From: Ulota crispa
Taxonomy: Eukaryota > Streptophyta > Bryopsida > Orthotrichales > Orthotrichaceae
Length of the DNA: 64,000 bases
Assembly: GCA_963920765.1 (NCBI GenBank)
Contig: OY987250.1
Span: 17,600,409 to 17,664,408 of the forward strand
Reading direction: 5' to 3'
Part shown: positions 47,588-59,023 of the stretch, in pieces
Layout of the letters: each line of letters opens with the position of its first letter
How positions within the stretch are numbered: position 1 is the stretch's first letter
The notes under the pieces: generated by a model
Database searches by the model: none
Told to the model about the DNA's origin: nothing
The model's input: the letters and a program-made list of their open reading frames with translations, nothing else
Program-made: the position numbers and the translations under genes

Positions 47588-48446
47588 AGCAAATTGTACA
47601 GTCGGGTACCGAAGACTTACGAATTGCTAATATAAGCCACTCAGCTTTTTTCCATTTTGGTAGGAAAATTTATCATTGCATTCGTATGCAATATAAAGCA
47701 AGTGTATCAAATTTCAATTTTTGAAAATTAAAACTCCATTTTTGGTGAATTGTTTTGTAAAAAATTTATGGTTTTACATGATGATTTATTGAAAAATATT
47801 GGTGATAAATTTTTGAGATTTGATTCCATGGATATGTAAGAATCATTTGTATGCACATCTTCCATGCTAAAAAAACACTCTCTTAAGTAACAAGAATTTT
47901 ACCAACAAAAGATTCAATGAAACTTATGATAGGCCCAAATTTTGTAAAGTATGTATTTTTGTTTTTTAACTAGCTTTTCATCAAGTAAACAAAATATGAT
48001 GTTTAGATATACAAACTTAGTTACAATGCTTGAGTCAAACAACAAAATTTGATTTTCATAAAAAAATATGTATTTTACAAAATTTGGGCCTATCACAAAG
48101 TTTCATTAAATCCTTTGTTGGTAAATTTTTTTGTTACTTAAGGGGGTGTTTTTTAGTATGGAAGATGTGCATATTGATGTTTCCTACATATCCATGGAAT
48201 CAAGTCTCAAAAAGTCATCACCAATATTTTTCAATAAATCATCATGTAAAACCATAAATTTCTTACAAAACAATTCACCGGAAATGGAGTTTTAATTTTC
48301 AAGAATTGAAATTTGGTACAATTGCTTTATATTGCATAAGGATGCAATGATAATTTTTTCCTACCAAAATGGATCAATTATACACAAAAAAAAATTGACT
48401 ATCTTATATTAGCAATTTGTCACTACCTGACTATACATCCTTTGCT
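47588..48446. mobile_element. Large foldback, family P, copy 1
   Basis: The arms mirror about a centre near 48015: GAATTGCTAATATAAG faces CTTATATTAGCAATTTG, CCATTTTTGGTGAATTG faces CAATTCACCGGAAATGG, and ATAGGCCCAAATTTTG faces CAAAATTTGGGCCTAT. About 860 bp. The right end is immediately followed by the TTAA of a family B element. Non-coding. Confidence 0.85.
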
Positions 48447-48451
48447 TTTAA

Positions 48452-48990
48452 CCCCTCAAGGACCAAGCTCTTTTTTTCGTTGAAATCACTGAAAACTACC
48501 CCTTTTGGGGGAATTAGTAGAAAGATATGATTATTTTTTTTATTTGGAAAATCCAACCATAGGATCTTGCTCTAGATTATGGGAGGAACTTGTTGGAAAA
48601 ATATTAGGTCATTTCAGATGGTGAGGAGTGAGATATCAACATTTGATGTAAAGAAAAAAGTTCCTTTCCTTGCTGCCCATAAATTTAGAACCATTTCACC
48701 ACTCAAATAGCAAAAAATTGCTCAACTCAAAGTTGAGGTTTATTTTCTCCATGTAGAAGACCAAGTTAATTCTGTGTGCAAGAATTTCCAAATGAATTTG
48801 AGATGTAAACTATACTTTAAAAAAAAACTGGATGCTAGAAGGTCCTGAAATTTGCAATTACACTATGCAAGGTTGGAGGCTTTTTGTAAAATTCAGAAAC
48901 TTGATTTACATTAATCTAAAAAGTAAAAAGTAAGGGCTCTTAGCCCATGACAATTTGGGAAAATCAAGAATTAAAAAAAAAAATACACAA
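48452..48990 (-). mobile_element. Truncated family B element
   Basis: TTAA 48448-48451, then CCCCTCAAGGACCAAGCTC. The body follows family B but stops before the distal end. The next TTAA (48996-48999) belongs to the neighbouring full copy. Confidence 0.65.
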
Positions 48991-48999
48991 ACCCCTTAA

Positions 49000-49944
49000 C
49001 CCCTAAAGGACCAAGCCCTTTTTCTTTGAAAATCGCTGAAAATTGCCACTTTTGGGGGAATGAGTAGAAAGGTAGGAAAAAAAGTTTTTTTGAAAATTCA
49101 ACCATAAGATCTTGCCCTAGACAACGTGAGGTACTTGTGGGAAAAATTTCAGCTCATTCCAAAAGTAGAGGAGTGAGATGTTGACATTTGAAGTGAAAAA
49201 ATAACTTTTTTTCCCTACTGCCCAAAAATTTCAGAAGCCTTTGACAACTCCTATATCAAAAAAATTGCTCAACGCAAAGTTGAGGTTTATTATTCCCATG
49301 TGGTAGATAAAGTTAGGTAAATGTGGGAGAATTTTCAAATGAATTGGAGGTGTGGATCATACTTTGTAAAATCATGCAATGCCGTAAGGCCATGAAATTT
49401 GCATATACACTAGGCAAAGTTGGAGGATTTATGTAAAATTGAGAAATCTCAATTACTTTGATCCAAATGGTAAAAACCAGTAAACCTTAGTCTATTACAA
49501 CTTAGAAAAAAAAAGTAAAAAAAAACACAAAGAGCTCAAAAAAGGAAAGCAACAAATTTTACAAGAGGCAAAAAAGAATGGAGGTTTGGGAGTCCCATAC
49601 CTACCCGCAAACTAAAACTTCACATAAATTTCATCTCATTAATAAAAATTGAATGATTTAAAGATTCTCACATTGTATAAGTTGAAAGAACCAATTTCAG
49701 ATTTTTATTTTAAAAAATGCAATTTTGATTTATTTTTTTGGGTTGCCTGCCTTCCCCTTTTTCAGAAATTCATGCATAACTTCTTCAATAAATGTTGGAA
49801 TGAATAAAAAAATTAGATGCGCACGTAGATCTTTGAATTGCCCACCTTCAATAAAAGTTTCAAAACATCACAAAAAGTAGATTAGTTATAAGTACATGCC
49901 CAAAATCCATTTGTCCCCCAAGGGGGCAATTAGTCCTTTAGGAG
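49000..49944 (-). mobile_element. Family B TTAA-flanked element
   Basis: TTAA 48996-48999, then CCCCTAAAGGACCAAGCCC-type. It ends GCAATTAGTCCTTTAGGAG followed by CTAA (decayed TTAA). 945 bp. Its sequence is nearly identical, inverted, to 51629-52574. Confidence 0.85.
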
Positions 49945-49948
49945 CTAA

Positions 49949-50323
49949 GAAAAGAAAATGTTAAATTTTACAAGGGGCAAAAGGAATGGAGGATTGGGAG
50001 TCCCGCAAGACAAGCTCCTTCCTCTCCACTCCCCTTTACCCAAGTATCCACACCTTGTGCCCGGAAGGGCTGACCCTCTTTAAAATCAACACCCACTTAC
50101 AAAGAAGAGGACCTGCTTGAATTGCTCCTCTTCTCCTAATTTTGATAAATTCTTGAATAACTTCTTCAATAAATGTTGAAATAAAGAAAAAATTAGATGC
50201 ACTTTCAGATTTTTGAATTCTTCATCTTCCATTAAAATTTCTATAAATCCTACAAAGTAGTTTAGCTATAAACACATGCCCAAAATCCTTTTGTCCCTCG
50301 AGGGAGCAATGATCCTTTACAGG
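49949..50323 (-). mobile_element. Truncated family B element
   Basis: Only the outer ~370 bp is present, from AAATTTTACAAGGGGCAAA to GATCCTTTACAGG, then TTAA at 50324-50327. Its last part is also repeated after the assembly gap. Confidence 0.65.
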
Positions 50324-50706
50324 TTAATTGACAAAAGCAAGTGCTACACAAAACAAAGCCTCACGTTGAGTTGTTGGGTGTTTTTGTCACTCTTGGTCGT
50401 TGGCACCCTCGGAAACATGGGACATTTTAGGATTTTTCATTGGCCAAACGACGTGCATCCTAGATTGCAAGCAAGTAAGGGGAAAAAATGTGTAAAATCA
50501 TCTAATTGTGCACATTCAAGTGTAAAATTGGTTTCTCTTTATAAATTTCATCCGAAATCTAGCACATGTGATATGTCTTGGCAAAGTGTTCGTCAATTTT
50601 ATCCACTTTTCACCCAAATTTTGTAGGATAAAGATTGCAAGTGTCAAAATGAGGTAAGGTAGCCGTACCCTATTTGGACCATGAACTTAATGTGGTCCAT
50701 ATGTAC
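50179..50706 (+). repeat. 528-bp direct duplicate, left copy
   Basis: Identical by eye to 50907-51434 (offset 728) and ends exactly where the N run begins. It includes an open frame of 116 codons at 50276 that reappears at 51004 and is not recognised. This is probably one locus represented twice. Confidence 0.9.
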
Positions 50707-50906
50707 NNNNNNNNNNNNNNNNNNNNNNNNNNNNNNNNNNNNNNNNNNNNNNNNNNNNNNNNNNNNNNNNNNNNNNNNNNNNNNNNNNNNNNNNNNNNNN
50801 NNNNNNNNNNNNNNNNNNNNNNNNNNNNNNNNNNNNNNNNNNNNNNNNNNNNNNNNNNNNNNNNNNNNNNNNNNNNNNNNNNNNNNNNNNNNNNNNNNNN
50901 NNNNNN
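50707..50906. other. Assembly gap of exactly 200 N
   Basis: A round-number run of N, so the true gap size is unknown. The left contig stops in the left arm of a foldback (see 51391-51598). Confidence 0.98.
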
Positions 50907-51434
50907 AAATAAAGAAAAAATTAGATGCACTTTCAGATTTTTGAATTCTTCATCTTCCATTAAAATTTCTATAAATCCTACAAAGTAGTTTAGCTATAAA
51001 CACATGCCCAAAATCCTTTTGTCCCTCGAGGGAGCAATGATCCTTTACAGGTTAATTGACAAAAGCAAGTGCTACACAAAACAAAGCCTCACGTTGAGTT
51101 GTTGGGTGTTTTTGTCACTCTTGGTCGTTGGCACCCTCGGAAACATGGGACATTTTAGGATTTTTCATTGGCCAAACGACGTGCATCCTAGATTGCAAGC
51201 AAGTAAGGGGAAAAAATGTGTAAAATCATCTAATTGTGCACATTCAAGTGTAAAATTGGTTTCTCTTTATAAATTTCATCCGAAATCTAGCACATGTGAT
51301 ATGTCTTGGCAAAGTGTTCGTCAATTTTATCCACTTTTCACCCAAATTTTGTAGGATAAAGATTGCAAGTGTCAAAATGAGGTAAGGTAGCCGTACCCTA
51401 TTTGGACCATGAACTTAATGTGGTCCATATGTAC
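50907..51434 (+). repeat. 528-bp direct duplicate, right copy
   Basis: Starts at the first base after the gap with AAATAAAGAAAAAATTAG and copies 50179-50706 to the last base before the gap. Confidence 0.9.
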
Positions 51435-51598
51435 ACAAGTTGTACATTTCAGATCTCAAATCTAAGCAAATTATAGATAGCTTATTTTTGAGTCTTAAAA
51501 AATTAGCTATCTATGTCTTGCCTATATTTGATATTTGAAATGTGTAACATGTGTACATATGCACCACATTAGGTTCATGCTCCAGATTGGGTATGTCT
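51391..51598. mobile_element. Foldback element of about 205 bp
   Basis: GGACCATGAACTTAATGTGG faces CCACATTAGGTTCATGCTCC, and CATATGTACACAAGTTG faces AACATGTGTACATATG. The centre is near 51495. The partial left-contig copy ends in this left arm. Confidence 0.75.
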
Positions 51599-51628
51599 AT
51601 CTCAAGATGATGGCAAATTTTGTTTTAA

Positions 51629-52574
51629 CTCCTAAAGGACCAATTGTCCCTTTGGGGGACAAATGGATTTTGGGCATGTACTTATAACTAATCTACTTTT
51701 TGTGATGTTTTGAAACTTTTATTGAAGGTGGGCAATTCAAAGATCTACGTGCGCATCTAATTTTTTTATTCATTCCAACATTTATTGAAGAAGTTATGCA
51801 TGAATTTCTGAAAAAGGGGAAGGCAGGCAACCCAAAAAAATAAATCAAAATTGCATTTTTTAAAATAAAAATCTGAAATTGGTTCTTTCAACTTATACAA
51901 TGTGAGAATCTTTAAATCATTCAATTTTTATTAATGAGATGAAGTTTATGTGAAGTTTTAGTTTGCGGGTAGGTATGGGACTCCCAAACCTCCATTCTTT
52001 TTTGCCTCTTGTAAAATTTGTTGCTTTCCTTTTTTGAGCTCTTTGTGTTTTTTTTTACTTTTTTTTTCTAAGTTGTAATAGACTAAGGTTTACTGGTTTT
52101 TACCATTTGGATCAAAGTAATTGAGATTTCTCAATTTTACATAAATCCTCCAACTTTGCCTAGTGTATATGCAAATTTCATGGCCTTACGGCATTGCATG
52201 ATTTTACAAAGTATGATCCACACCTCCAATTCATTTGAAAATTCTCCCACATTTACCTAACTTTATCTACCACATGGGAATAATAAACCTCAACTTTGCG
52301 TTGAGCAATTTTTTTGATATAGGAGTTGTCAAAGGCTTCTGAAATTTTTGGGCAGTAGGGAAAAAAAGTTATTTTTTCACTTCAAATGTCAACATCTCAC
52401 TCCTCTACTTTTGGAATGAGCTGAAATTTTTCCCACAAGTACCTCACGTTGTCTAGGGCAAGATCTTATGGTTGAATTTTCAAAAAAACTTTTTTTCCTA
52501 CCTTTCTACTCATTCCCCCAAAAGTGGCAATTTTCAGCGATTTTCAAAGAAAAAAGGGCTTGGTCCTTTAGGGG
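51629..52574 (+). mobile_element. Family B TTAA-flanked element
   Basis: TTAA 51625-51628, then CTCCTAAAGGACCAATTGTC. It ends GGGCTTGGTCCTTTAGGGG, then TTAA 52575-52578. Near-identical inverse of 49000-49944. 946 bp and non-coding. Confidence 0.85.
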
Positions 52575-52578
52575 TTAA

Positions 52579-53062
52579 ATAAAGGGTTCCCTGCTCTGAT
52601 AAGGTAGAAGTTCCTAAATATGACATTTTGTTAAATCAATTCATTGGGAGTGTGCATCAAGATTTTGAGATTGTAGGAGGGTTAGGGAACCAACAAAGAC
52701 TACTAAAAATTTATTTTTGGAATTTTCTGAGATTGTATGAATAAACTGCAAATTGTTGAAGGTAACTACCTAGACTTACCTATTGTGGACTCTAAACCCT
52801 TATTGAAATGGTTGTATTGAAATGAAAAGCGACAACACAAAGACCATGTAACATGCAATCCTAAATTTCCACCTACACAATTTGTGTTCCTATACTCAAT
52901 TATGATGTGAGCTTACATGCATGTCTGAGTTGGGTGTCTACCATGTGTGATTATGCATTAATTGTAAATGTCCAAGAACGAATGGTGTCACAATTAGGTG
53001 CTTCTACTTTACATGGGAACTTGGGAAGAAATAAAATAGGGGCTGCCAATGACCTTTAGGGG
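52579..53062. other. Intergenic DNA, no gene seen
   Basis: AT-rich sequence; nothing recognised. Confidence 0.4.
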
Positions 53063-53342
53063 CTTAGTCTACTGCACATATGTCGATGTGGGGCCTGGTT
53101 GAAAACCTCCAATATTTTCACAAGTAATTATTTGTCCCCTGTATTTGTATTATTCAATTATATTTTCCTCTATATTCTAAATTGATGAAGTGTCTTTGAT
53201 TTCAAAAATGAATTCAAAACTCCATAACTCAATCACTAGATGGCAATAGTTAAACTCTCACAAATTTTTAGCAAGTGCAAAACTTGAGGTTTTCCACCCC
53301 GGCCCCACATCGACGCATGTGCAGTAGACTGAGCCACCTTTA
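53063..53342. mobile_element. Family L element, copy 4
   Basis: GGCTTAGTCTACTGCACATA, then TCGATGTGGGGCC, faces GGCCCCACATCGACGCATG, then TGCAGTAGACTGAGCC. The shortest and best-mirrored copy of the family. Confidence 0.75.
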
Positions 53343-53697
53343 GGGGTTGAGGAAGCCATTGCCAAAAAGGGGCAACATTCAGGAGAAGATTCTATTTTAA
53401 ACTTATTTAAAATGGGGCTGTAAAAATAGAATCTTCCAGGTGGCCTTTGTGGCAATAATAGACCCAATATTCCGGACCTCATAGCAGTTGTCCTCTGGTA
53501 GTTACGTTTCGTGGAAGGTAGCTTGTTGTCGCTTTTTGAGCTCCCTGTAGATCTGGGGCACAGGTTTTAATTTTCTGGCAAATTCTGACAGGTTTTTTTC
53601 TGGAAATACTCCACTTTCGAGGGAACAACGTAGTAAGAATTTGTCAGAAAACTATACCCTGATCTAGGCAGGATTTTTGTAATTTTATCCTGTTTCC
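53343..53697. other. Intergenic DNA, no gene seen
   Basis: Contains an internal inverse pair (AGAAGATTCTATTTTAA with TAGAATCTTCC) but no gene or element call. Confidence 0.35.
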
Positions 53698-53701
53698 TTA
53701 A

Positions 53702-54345
53702 CCCCTCAACGTCCGCAGGGCGGTTTTTACGCCTGTCTGAACTTTGTTTAAGGATGTCAAAAGTTTTTTCAAGATTTTTTTTGTGGTTATTATTATATCT
53801 AAATTTTTGTTGAAGTCTAGTTTCAACATAAAGAGTTTGATTTTGAAAATGTGTTAACATGATTTGTCTATTCAAGATTTTGTGCAAGGGTGTCCATTGT
53901 AAATCTCCACTTTCTAGTGTTGAAGGCTCTTGGAAATGAGCCTCAAGTACACTAGAACTTGGAGAAAAAATTGTATTAAAAATTCAATTTAAAAAATTGT
54001 AAAATAGATTTTGAGAAGCCGTAAATTGATTGGGGTTATGCATGTTGTACTTTACATACTCATATTTTTTTGGTACCCTCAGTTTTAGGTTTGAGATGCA
54101 AAAAGAGGATTGAAAGACTTCAAATCACTTTCACAATTTTAACACCCTCATGATCAAACATTATAATCTTTCAATCCATAAGTAAAATAGTTGTGATTTC
54201 TTTTTGTATACAATCTATAACATGTCTACTTTGAATTTGTACGGATACATTTCAAAAAAATTGATAAGATTGATCAAAATGCCAGCATTTTGTTCACTTT
54301 CAAGCAAATTCTGAGATACTCCAAAATTCCAGGGGCGTCGAGGGG
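53702..54345 (+). mobile_element. Family C element, chain member 1
   Basis: TTAA 53698-53701, then CCCCTCAACGTCCGC. It ends GGGGCGTCGAGGGG, then TTAA 54346-54349. The body is collinear with 17689-18332. 644 bp. Confidence 0.85.
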
Positions 54346-54349
54346 TTAA

Positions 54350-55279
54350 CCCCTAAAGGACCAAATGTCTCCTTGGGGGAAAAATGGACCTTGGGCATGT
54401 ACCTATGACTAAACTAGTTTTTATAAAATTTTGAAACTTTTGAGGCTGGTGGGGAATTCAAAGAGATATGTGCACATCTAATTTTTTTTCTTCATTTTGA
54501 AATTTATTGAAGAAGTTATGCATGAATTTCTAAAAAACGGGGAGGGCGGGCATTCCGGGCAGCCCAAAAAACTTCTTTAAAATTTGCACTTAAAAAAATA
54601 AAAATCTGAAATTGATTCTTAAGATTTTTATATATGTGGAAAGCTTTGAATCATTCAATTTTGATTGATGAGTGAGAAGTTTTAATTTGCAAGCAGGTAT
54701 GGAACTCCCAAACCTCCATTCCTTTTGCCCCTTGTTAAATTTGGTTTTTTAATTACTTTTTTGAGTTTTTTTTCCAAGTTGTAGTAGACTAAGATTCCTT
54801 GGTTTTCACCATTTGGATCAAAGTAACTCATATTTCTCAAATTTACAGAAATCCTCCTATCTTGCCTAGTGTATATGCAAATTTCATGACCTTACAACAT
54901 TGCAATATTTATAAAGTATGATTCACACCTCCAATTCATGTGAAAATTCTCCCCACACATACCTAACTTGGTCTTTTACATGGAAGATATAAACCTCAAC
55001 TTTGCGTAGAGCAACTTTTTGGATATTGGAGTGATCAAAGGCTTTTGAAATTTTTGGGCAACAGGGAAAAAAACTTTTTTTGCATTTTGGATGTCAATAT
55101 CTCAATCCTTTACATCTAGAATGAGCTGGTTTTCTTCCACAAGTACCTCCCATAGTCTAGGGCAAGATCTTATTGATGGATTTTCAAAATAACTTTCTTT
55201 CTTACCGTTATACTCATTCTTCCAAAAGTGGCAATTTTCAATGATTTTCACAGAAAAAATGGGCTTGGTCCTTTAGGGG
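54350..55279 (+). mobile_element. Family B element, chain member 2
   Basis: It shares TTAA 54346-54349 with member 1, then reads CCCCTAAAGGACCAAATGTC. It ends GGGCTTGGTCCTTTAGGGG before TTAA 55280-55283. 930 bp. Confidence 0.85.
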
Positions 55280-55283
55280 TTAA

Positions 55284-55522
55284 CCCCTGAGCGCTAGCAT
55301 AATTTCACTCAAATCCAAACCCTTTGGAACTCATTCCAATCAAACTATCACCTAAAAGAGATCCATAAAAATTGACCGTATTGATTGGTAGTGAACATAG
55401 GCTTGGAGCTCTAAGGAAAAGGACACGTCCTTTCACCATACCATTGAAAAGATTATAACGGTCAAATAAGGAAATTTTTCAAAAATGAGAGGCCCTATTT
55501 TGGCCCCTTGGGCGCTCAAGGG
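55284..55522 (+). mobile_element. Family D element, chain member 3
   Basis: CCCCTGAGCGCTAGC at the left and GGGCGCTCAAGGG at the right, between the shared TTAA sites 55280-55283 and 55523-55526. 239 bp. Confidence 0.8.
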
Positions 55523-55526
55523 TTAA

Positions 55527-56172
55527 CCCCTAAATGCCCAAGGCCCTTTTTGAGCTTCTAGGAATTTGCTCTAAACTAAACAAAAAGCCAACATTTTGAT
55601 AAGTTTTATTATTATTTTTTAAATTGTAACCGTACAAATTCAAACTAGATATGTTAGAAACCACATAGGAAAAGAAAACACAACAATACCATTTATGGAT
55701 TGAAAGATTATAATGTTTGATCAAGAGGGTGTTAAAATTGCAAAAATGACTTCAAGTCTTTCAATCCTCTCTTCAAGTGTCAAATCTAAAATGTTGGTCA
55801 CCAAAAAAATATGGGGTTGAAGGACATAACATGTATAACTCCAATCCATTTACAAATTTTTAAAATCTCTTTTACAAATTTTTTAAGTGAATTTCTAGTG
55901 TGAATTTTTCTCCAAGATCTAGTGTATTTGAGGCTCATTTTTATGAGCTCTCAACACTAAAAAAGTCAAGATTGCAATGGACACCCTTGCACAAAATCTT
56001 GAACAGAAAATTTGCAATCAATAATTTTCAAAATTGAGTTTTTGATGCTAAAACTAGACTTCAAAAAGAATAAATTTTAATTACTAAATATTAAAAATAG
56101 TAGCTTAGTTAGGTTTTATTGAACTCCAAAATATTGTTTGCACCAAAATGTGGTGCCTTGGGCATTTAGGGG
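55527..56172 (-). mobile_element. Family C element, chain member 4, inverted
   Basis: CCCCTAAATGCCCAAGGCCC on the left and GGTGCCTTGGGCATTTAGGGG-type on the right form a good TIR pair. The body is the inverse of 53702-54345. 646 bp. Confidence 0.85.
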
Positions 56173-56176
56173 TTAA

Positions 56177-56425
56177 CCCCTAAGCAATAAGCGCCTAGTA
56201 AACAATATACTGTCTCTCCAAAAGCTAGGTCAACACAAGTGTGACTGATGTTAATTCATTGCTTCTTTGGTCAAACCACCTCCAATCAAGCCCATCACAA
56301 TGGAGATACTTTCTACTAACAATTTGTGTGGCCAAATCTTGTAGATTGTATTTTTCAATACACAAGGGGTACTTTGATTGCAAGTAGGTTAGGTTTTCTT
56401 GGTTTCAAGTCTAGGCGCTTAGGAG
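56177..56425. mobile_element. Family F TTAA-flanked element, chain member 5
   Basis: CCCCTAAGCAATAAGCGCC after TTAA 56173-56176; right end TCTAGGCGCTTAGGAG before TTAA 56426-56429. 249 bp. Confidence 0.75.
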
Positions 56426-56519
56426 TTAATTGCAATTTGCAAATACTTCTGAGGATATCTACTAAGAATCTCTCACATGGGCATGTTGCATGAAGAGTTG
56501 AGGACATTAGAGTTATCCT

Positions 56520-56663
56520 ATAAGGTAGACGTACTGTTTAGCAAGCGGGTCTAAATTCCAACCCCTTATGTATTTAGGATATTCATTTCAGAACTAAAAT
56601 GAATATCGTATGTACATAGGGTTGGAAATCTTAAATGCTCGCTAATGGGTGCTCCTACCTTAA
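56520..56663. mobile_element. Small hairpin element
   Basis: ATAAGGTAGACGTACTG on the left, TGGGTGCTCCTACCTTA on the right. The inner arms TTCCAACCCCTTATGTA and TACATAGGGTTGGAA pair. The ends resemble family G. Confidence 0.6.
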
Positions 56664-56697
56664 GCATCGTTATCCGGGTTCTAAGTTATGAGATTAA

Positions 56698-57009
56698 GGG
56701 CATCTCCACCAGTCCAGATCGTTCAAAGTTTTCTATATGGTTTGGTGAGGCCTGAAGGCTCTCAATCTCCACCCATGCTCTTTGAAAAGGTGGCCCTACA
56801 CTCCAACACACCCCATAAATAAGCAGTTGGCCACTTATCTAGGGAAGTAGAGGATAAAGCTCACTAAACTTAGGGTGAATAGTGCATGAATAGTGGCTTG
56901 AAGAGTGGCTTGCTAGACTTGCCAAATAAGAGAGTTTGAGAGGGTTTTGAGAGGGGCATGACTACTTTTCATCCACTTGAGCAAGCCCAAGCCACCAGTG
57001 GAGATGCCC
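56698..57009. mobile_element. Tourist-like MITE (family I, copy 3)
   Basis: GGGCATCTCCACCAGTCC on the left and GCCACCAGTGGAGATGCCC on the right, flanked by TAA (56695-56697, 57010-57012). 312 bp. Confidence 0.8.
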
Positions 57010-57054
57010 TAAGTTCTGGAAGCCTGTATGAAGGATATGTTGGGATTGTGTAAG

Positions 57055-57206
57055 GTAAGGGCATCACAAGAGTGCATTATCACGTTTAAACCATTGTGAA
57101 TGAGGGCGCAACCCAAGTAACTAGTGGCACAAACATGAGAATGCACTCATTGCACCATTGTTCATAGTGGCTTAAACGTGAGAATGCACTTGTGTGATGC
57201 TCTTAC
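57055..57206. mobile_element. Hairpin MITE
   Basis: GTAAGGGCATCACAAGAGTG faces CACTTGTGTGATGCTCTTAC, and inner ATCACGTTTAAACCA faces TGGCTTAAACGTGA. About 152 bp. Confidence 0.75.
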
Positions 57207-58319
57207 CCTATGTAAAAGTTACATGAACAAAATCCCAACACATGTCTATTTCAATGGCAGAAGTGGTGTTTTGCAACGTGACACCACTCCAATTTTTGTT
57301 GTTAGTGTTACAAAGCGTAACAATAATCCGTGATTTTTGTTGTTACTTTCATAATTATAAAGGCAACTACAAACACAATTTTTTTATCTTATTGCTGCTT
57401 ACAATTCAACAATTTATGTCTAGATGGCAAATTCCATATTAGATGCATTTGTTAGGAGATAGGCCATATAAAAAATCAACATCTTCTAGTAAAGAATTTT
57501 CATATTCCCATATGACAACAAGGTCATTTGAACCCACTATATCTAAGTGTTGTACAACAATAAGCATCTTGCTAATGCCTAGGTTTGAGCTCGTGACCAT
57601 TTCATTAGTGTGCCACTGCCAAAGCTACACCCAAGACATCTAGTATATTGTTAGTTGGTGAAATGTAAAAAACACTAGTTGGACTTTGAAATGATCAGAT
57701 AAAAGATAGCCACATTTTTAAAAAATGTTTAATTTTGCTATAAATAAAGGCAACATCTAATGTAGGCATGTGATTAAACCAATTGAAAATGGAAAGTGAA
57801 GGACATTAGCAAGAAAAATTCAAAAACTTCTACAAACAATAGTTAAATACCTCTACTTTACAATACAATGCTTGCCAAAAGTTTTTATAGATTTATTTGT
57901 TTAACCCTTAAAGAACAAGGAGGATGATTTTTGTCTACTGCAAATTCTTACAACGCAATGAAATTGCAATTACCAGCCCTTCCTTTAAGAATTAATTCAA
58001 AAATGCTACAAAAAAAAGAGAGGCTCCTAGGTCTTTATTTGGTTGCAATTGTCATCAAGTACTGTTTTATATATTTTTGCAATGAGTTAGAGGCTAAATG
58101 TTGAATTTTCATTACAAGAATGTGAAATAGGTGCATTGGGGAGATTTTATTTAGATAGATTAGTTATGGAATAGGTGACATCTAATGTCGATGAAGTTGA
58201 AGGATAACTTCAATAGTTTTTACAACAGATAGTTTACGTTTTTCAGAATGAGTAGAGACCTCCACTTGAAACGTTACCCTTAAGTTATTTATTTTTCCTT
58301 ATAATGTTACTCAAAGAAA
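57207..58319. other. Intergenic DNA, no gene seen
   Basis: AT-rich sequence with short open frames near 57242-57643, none recognised. TTAACCCTTAAAGAACAAGG at 57901 looks like one end of a TTAA element, but no partner end was found. Confidence 0.4.
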
Positions 58320-58914
58320 CCTACACTAAATAGTGCATTTAGGTTGACTTACCTTGGCAAAGTTACTTCATGATTCATCTTTGGTCATTTGGAGGGGCAT
58401 CCAACTCTCTTTATGTTACAATAATTTTTGATTTTGTCTAAAGTTTAGGCTCCTTGCTTCCTAAATTTGATACTTGTTGTTGCATCCAACCTTTGCTTGC
58501 TTTTTCCTTTATTTATCACACTAAGCATTAACAAAAGGTATTGTAATCATGGTAAACATTTAAATAGTGTGAAACGTCGAGAAACTAGCATTGGGCAACC
58601 TAAATGCACTATTTGGTGTACATCAAATAATGCATTTAGGTTGCCTTAACAATTAGGTTGCCTCACCTTGACAAAGTTACCTCATGATACACCTTGAACC
58701 ACCTAGAGGCGCATGCAACTCTCTTTAGGCTACAACAATTCTTTGTTTTGTGTAAAGTTCCAACTTTTGTGCTCCTTGACTTTGGCCCTTGTTGCTACAC
58801 CCAACCATTGCTTGCTTCCTCCAATGTTTATCACAGTAGCAACATTAAATATTTAAATAGTGTAAAATATCAAGAAATTAGTGTGGGGCAATCTAAATGC
58901 ACTATTTGGTGTAC
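58320..58914. repeat. Two tandem family Q elements
   Basis: Two units of about 295 bp lie head to tail. Each starts AATAGTGCATTTAGGTTG-like and ends CAACCTAAATGCACTATTTG-like. Shared inner blocks include CAACTCTCTTTA and CATTTAAATAGTGT-type. The junction is near 58617-58627. A third, diverged copy lies at 36708-36985. Confidence 0.75.
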
Positions 58915-59023
58915 TGTAGTATCTTTGAGCAGCTATTTTAGAAACGGGTTTGACAAATATTTGTTTAGCAACATTCATTTAAAGAAAAAAGCTGACTATT
59001 CTATCCCCAAAACAAACAAAAAA

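Noticed and set aside
50670-50988. Open frames running through the N block
   Set aside because: Their length comes from unknown bases and they have no evidential value.
50276-51354. Duplicated 116-codon open frame as a tandem gene pair
   Set aside because: Both copies lie in the 528-bp duplicate across the N gap, and the frame overlaps a family B element end. It is an artefact of assembly and repeat sequence.
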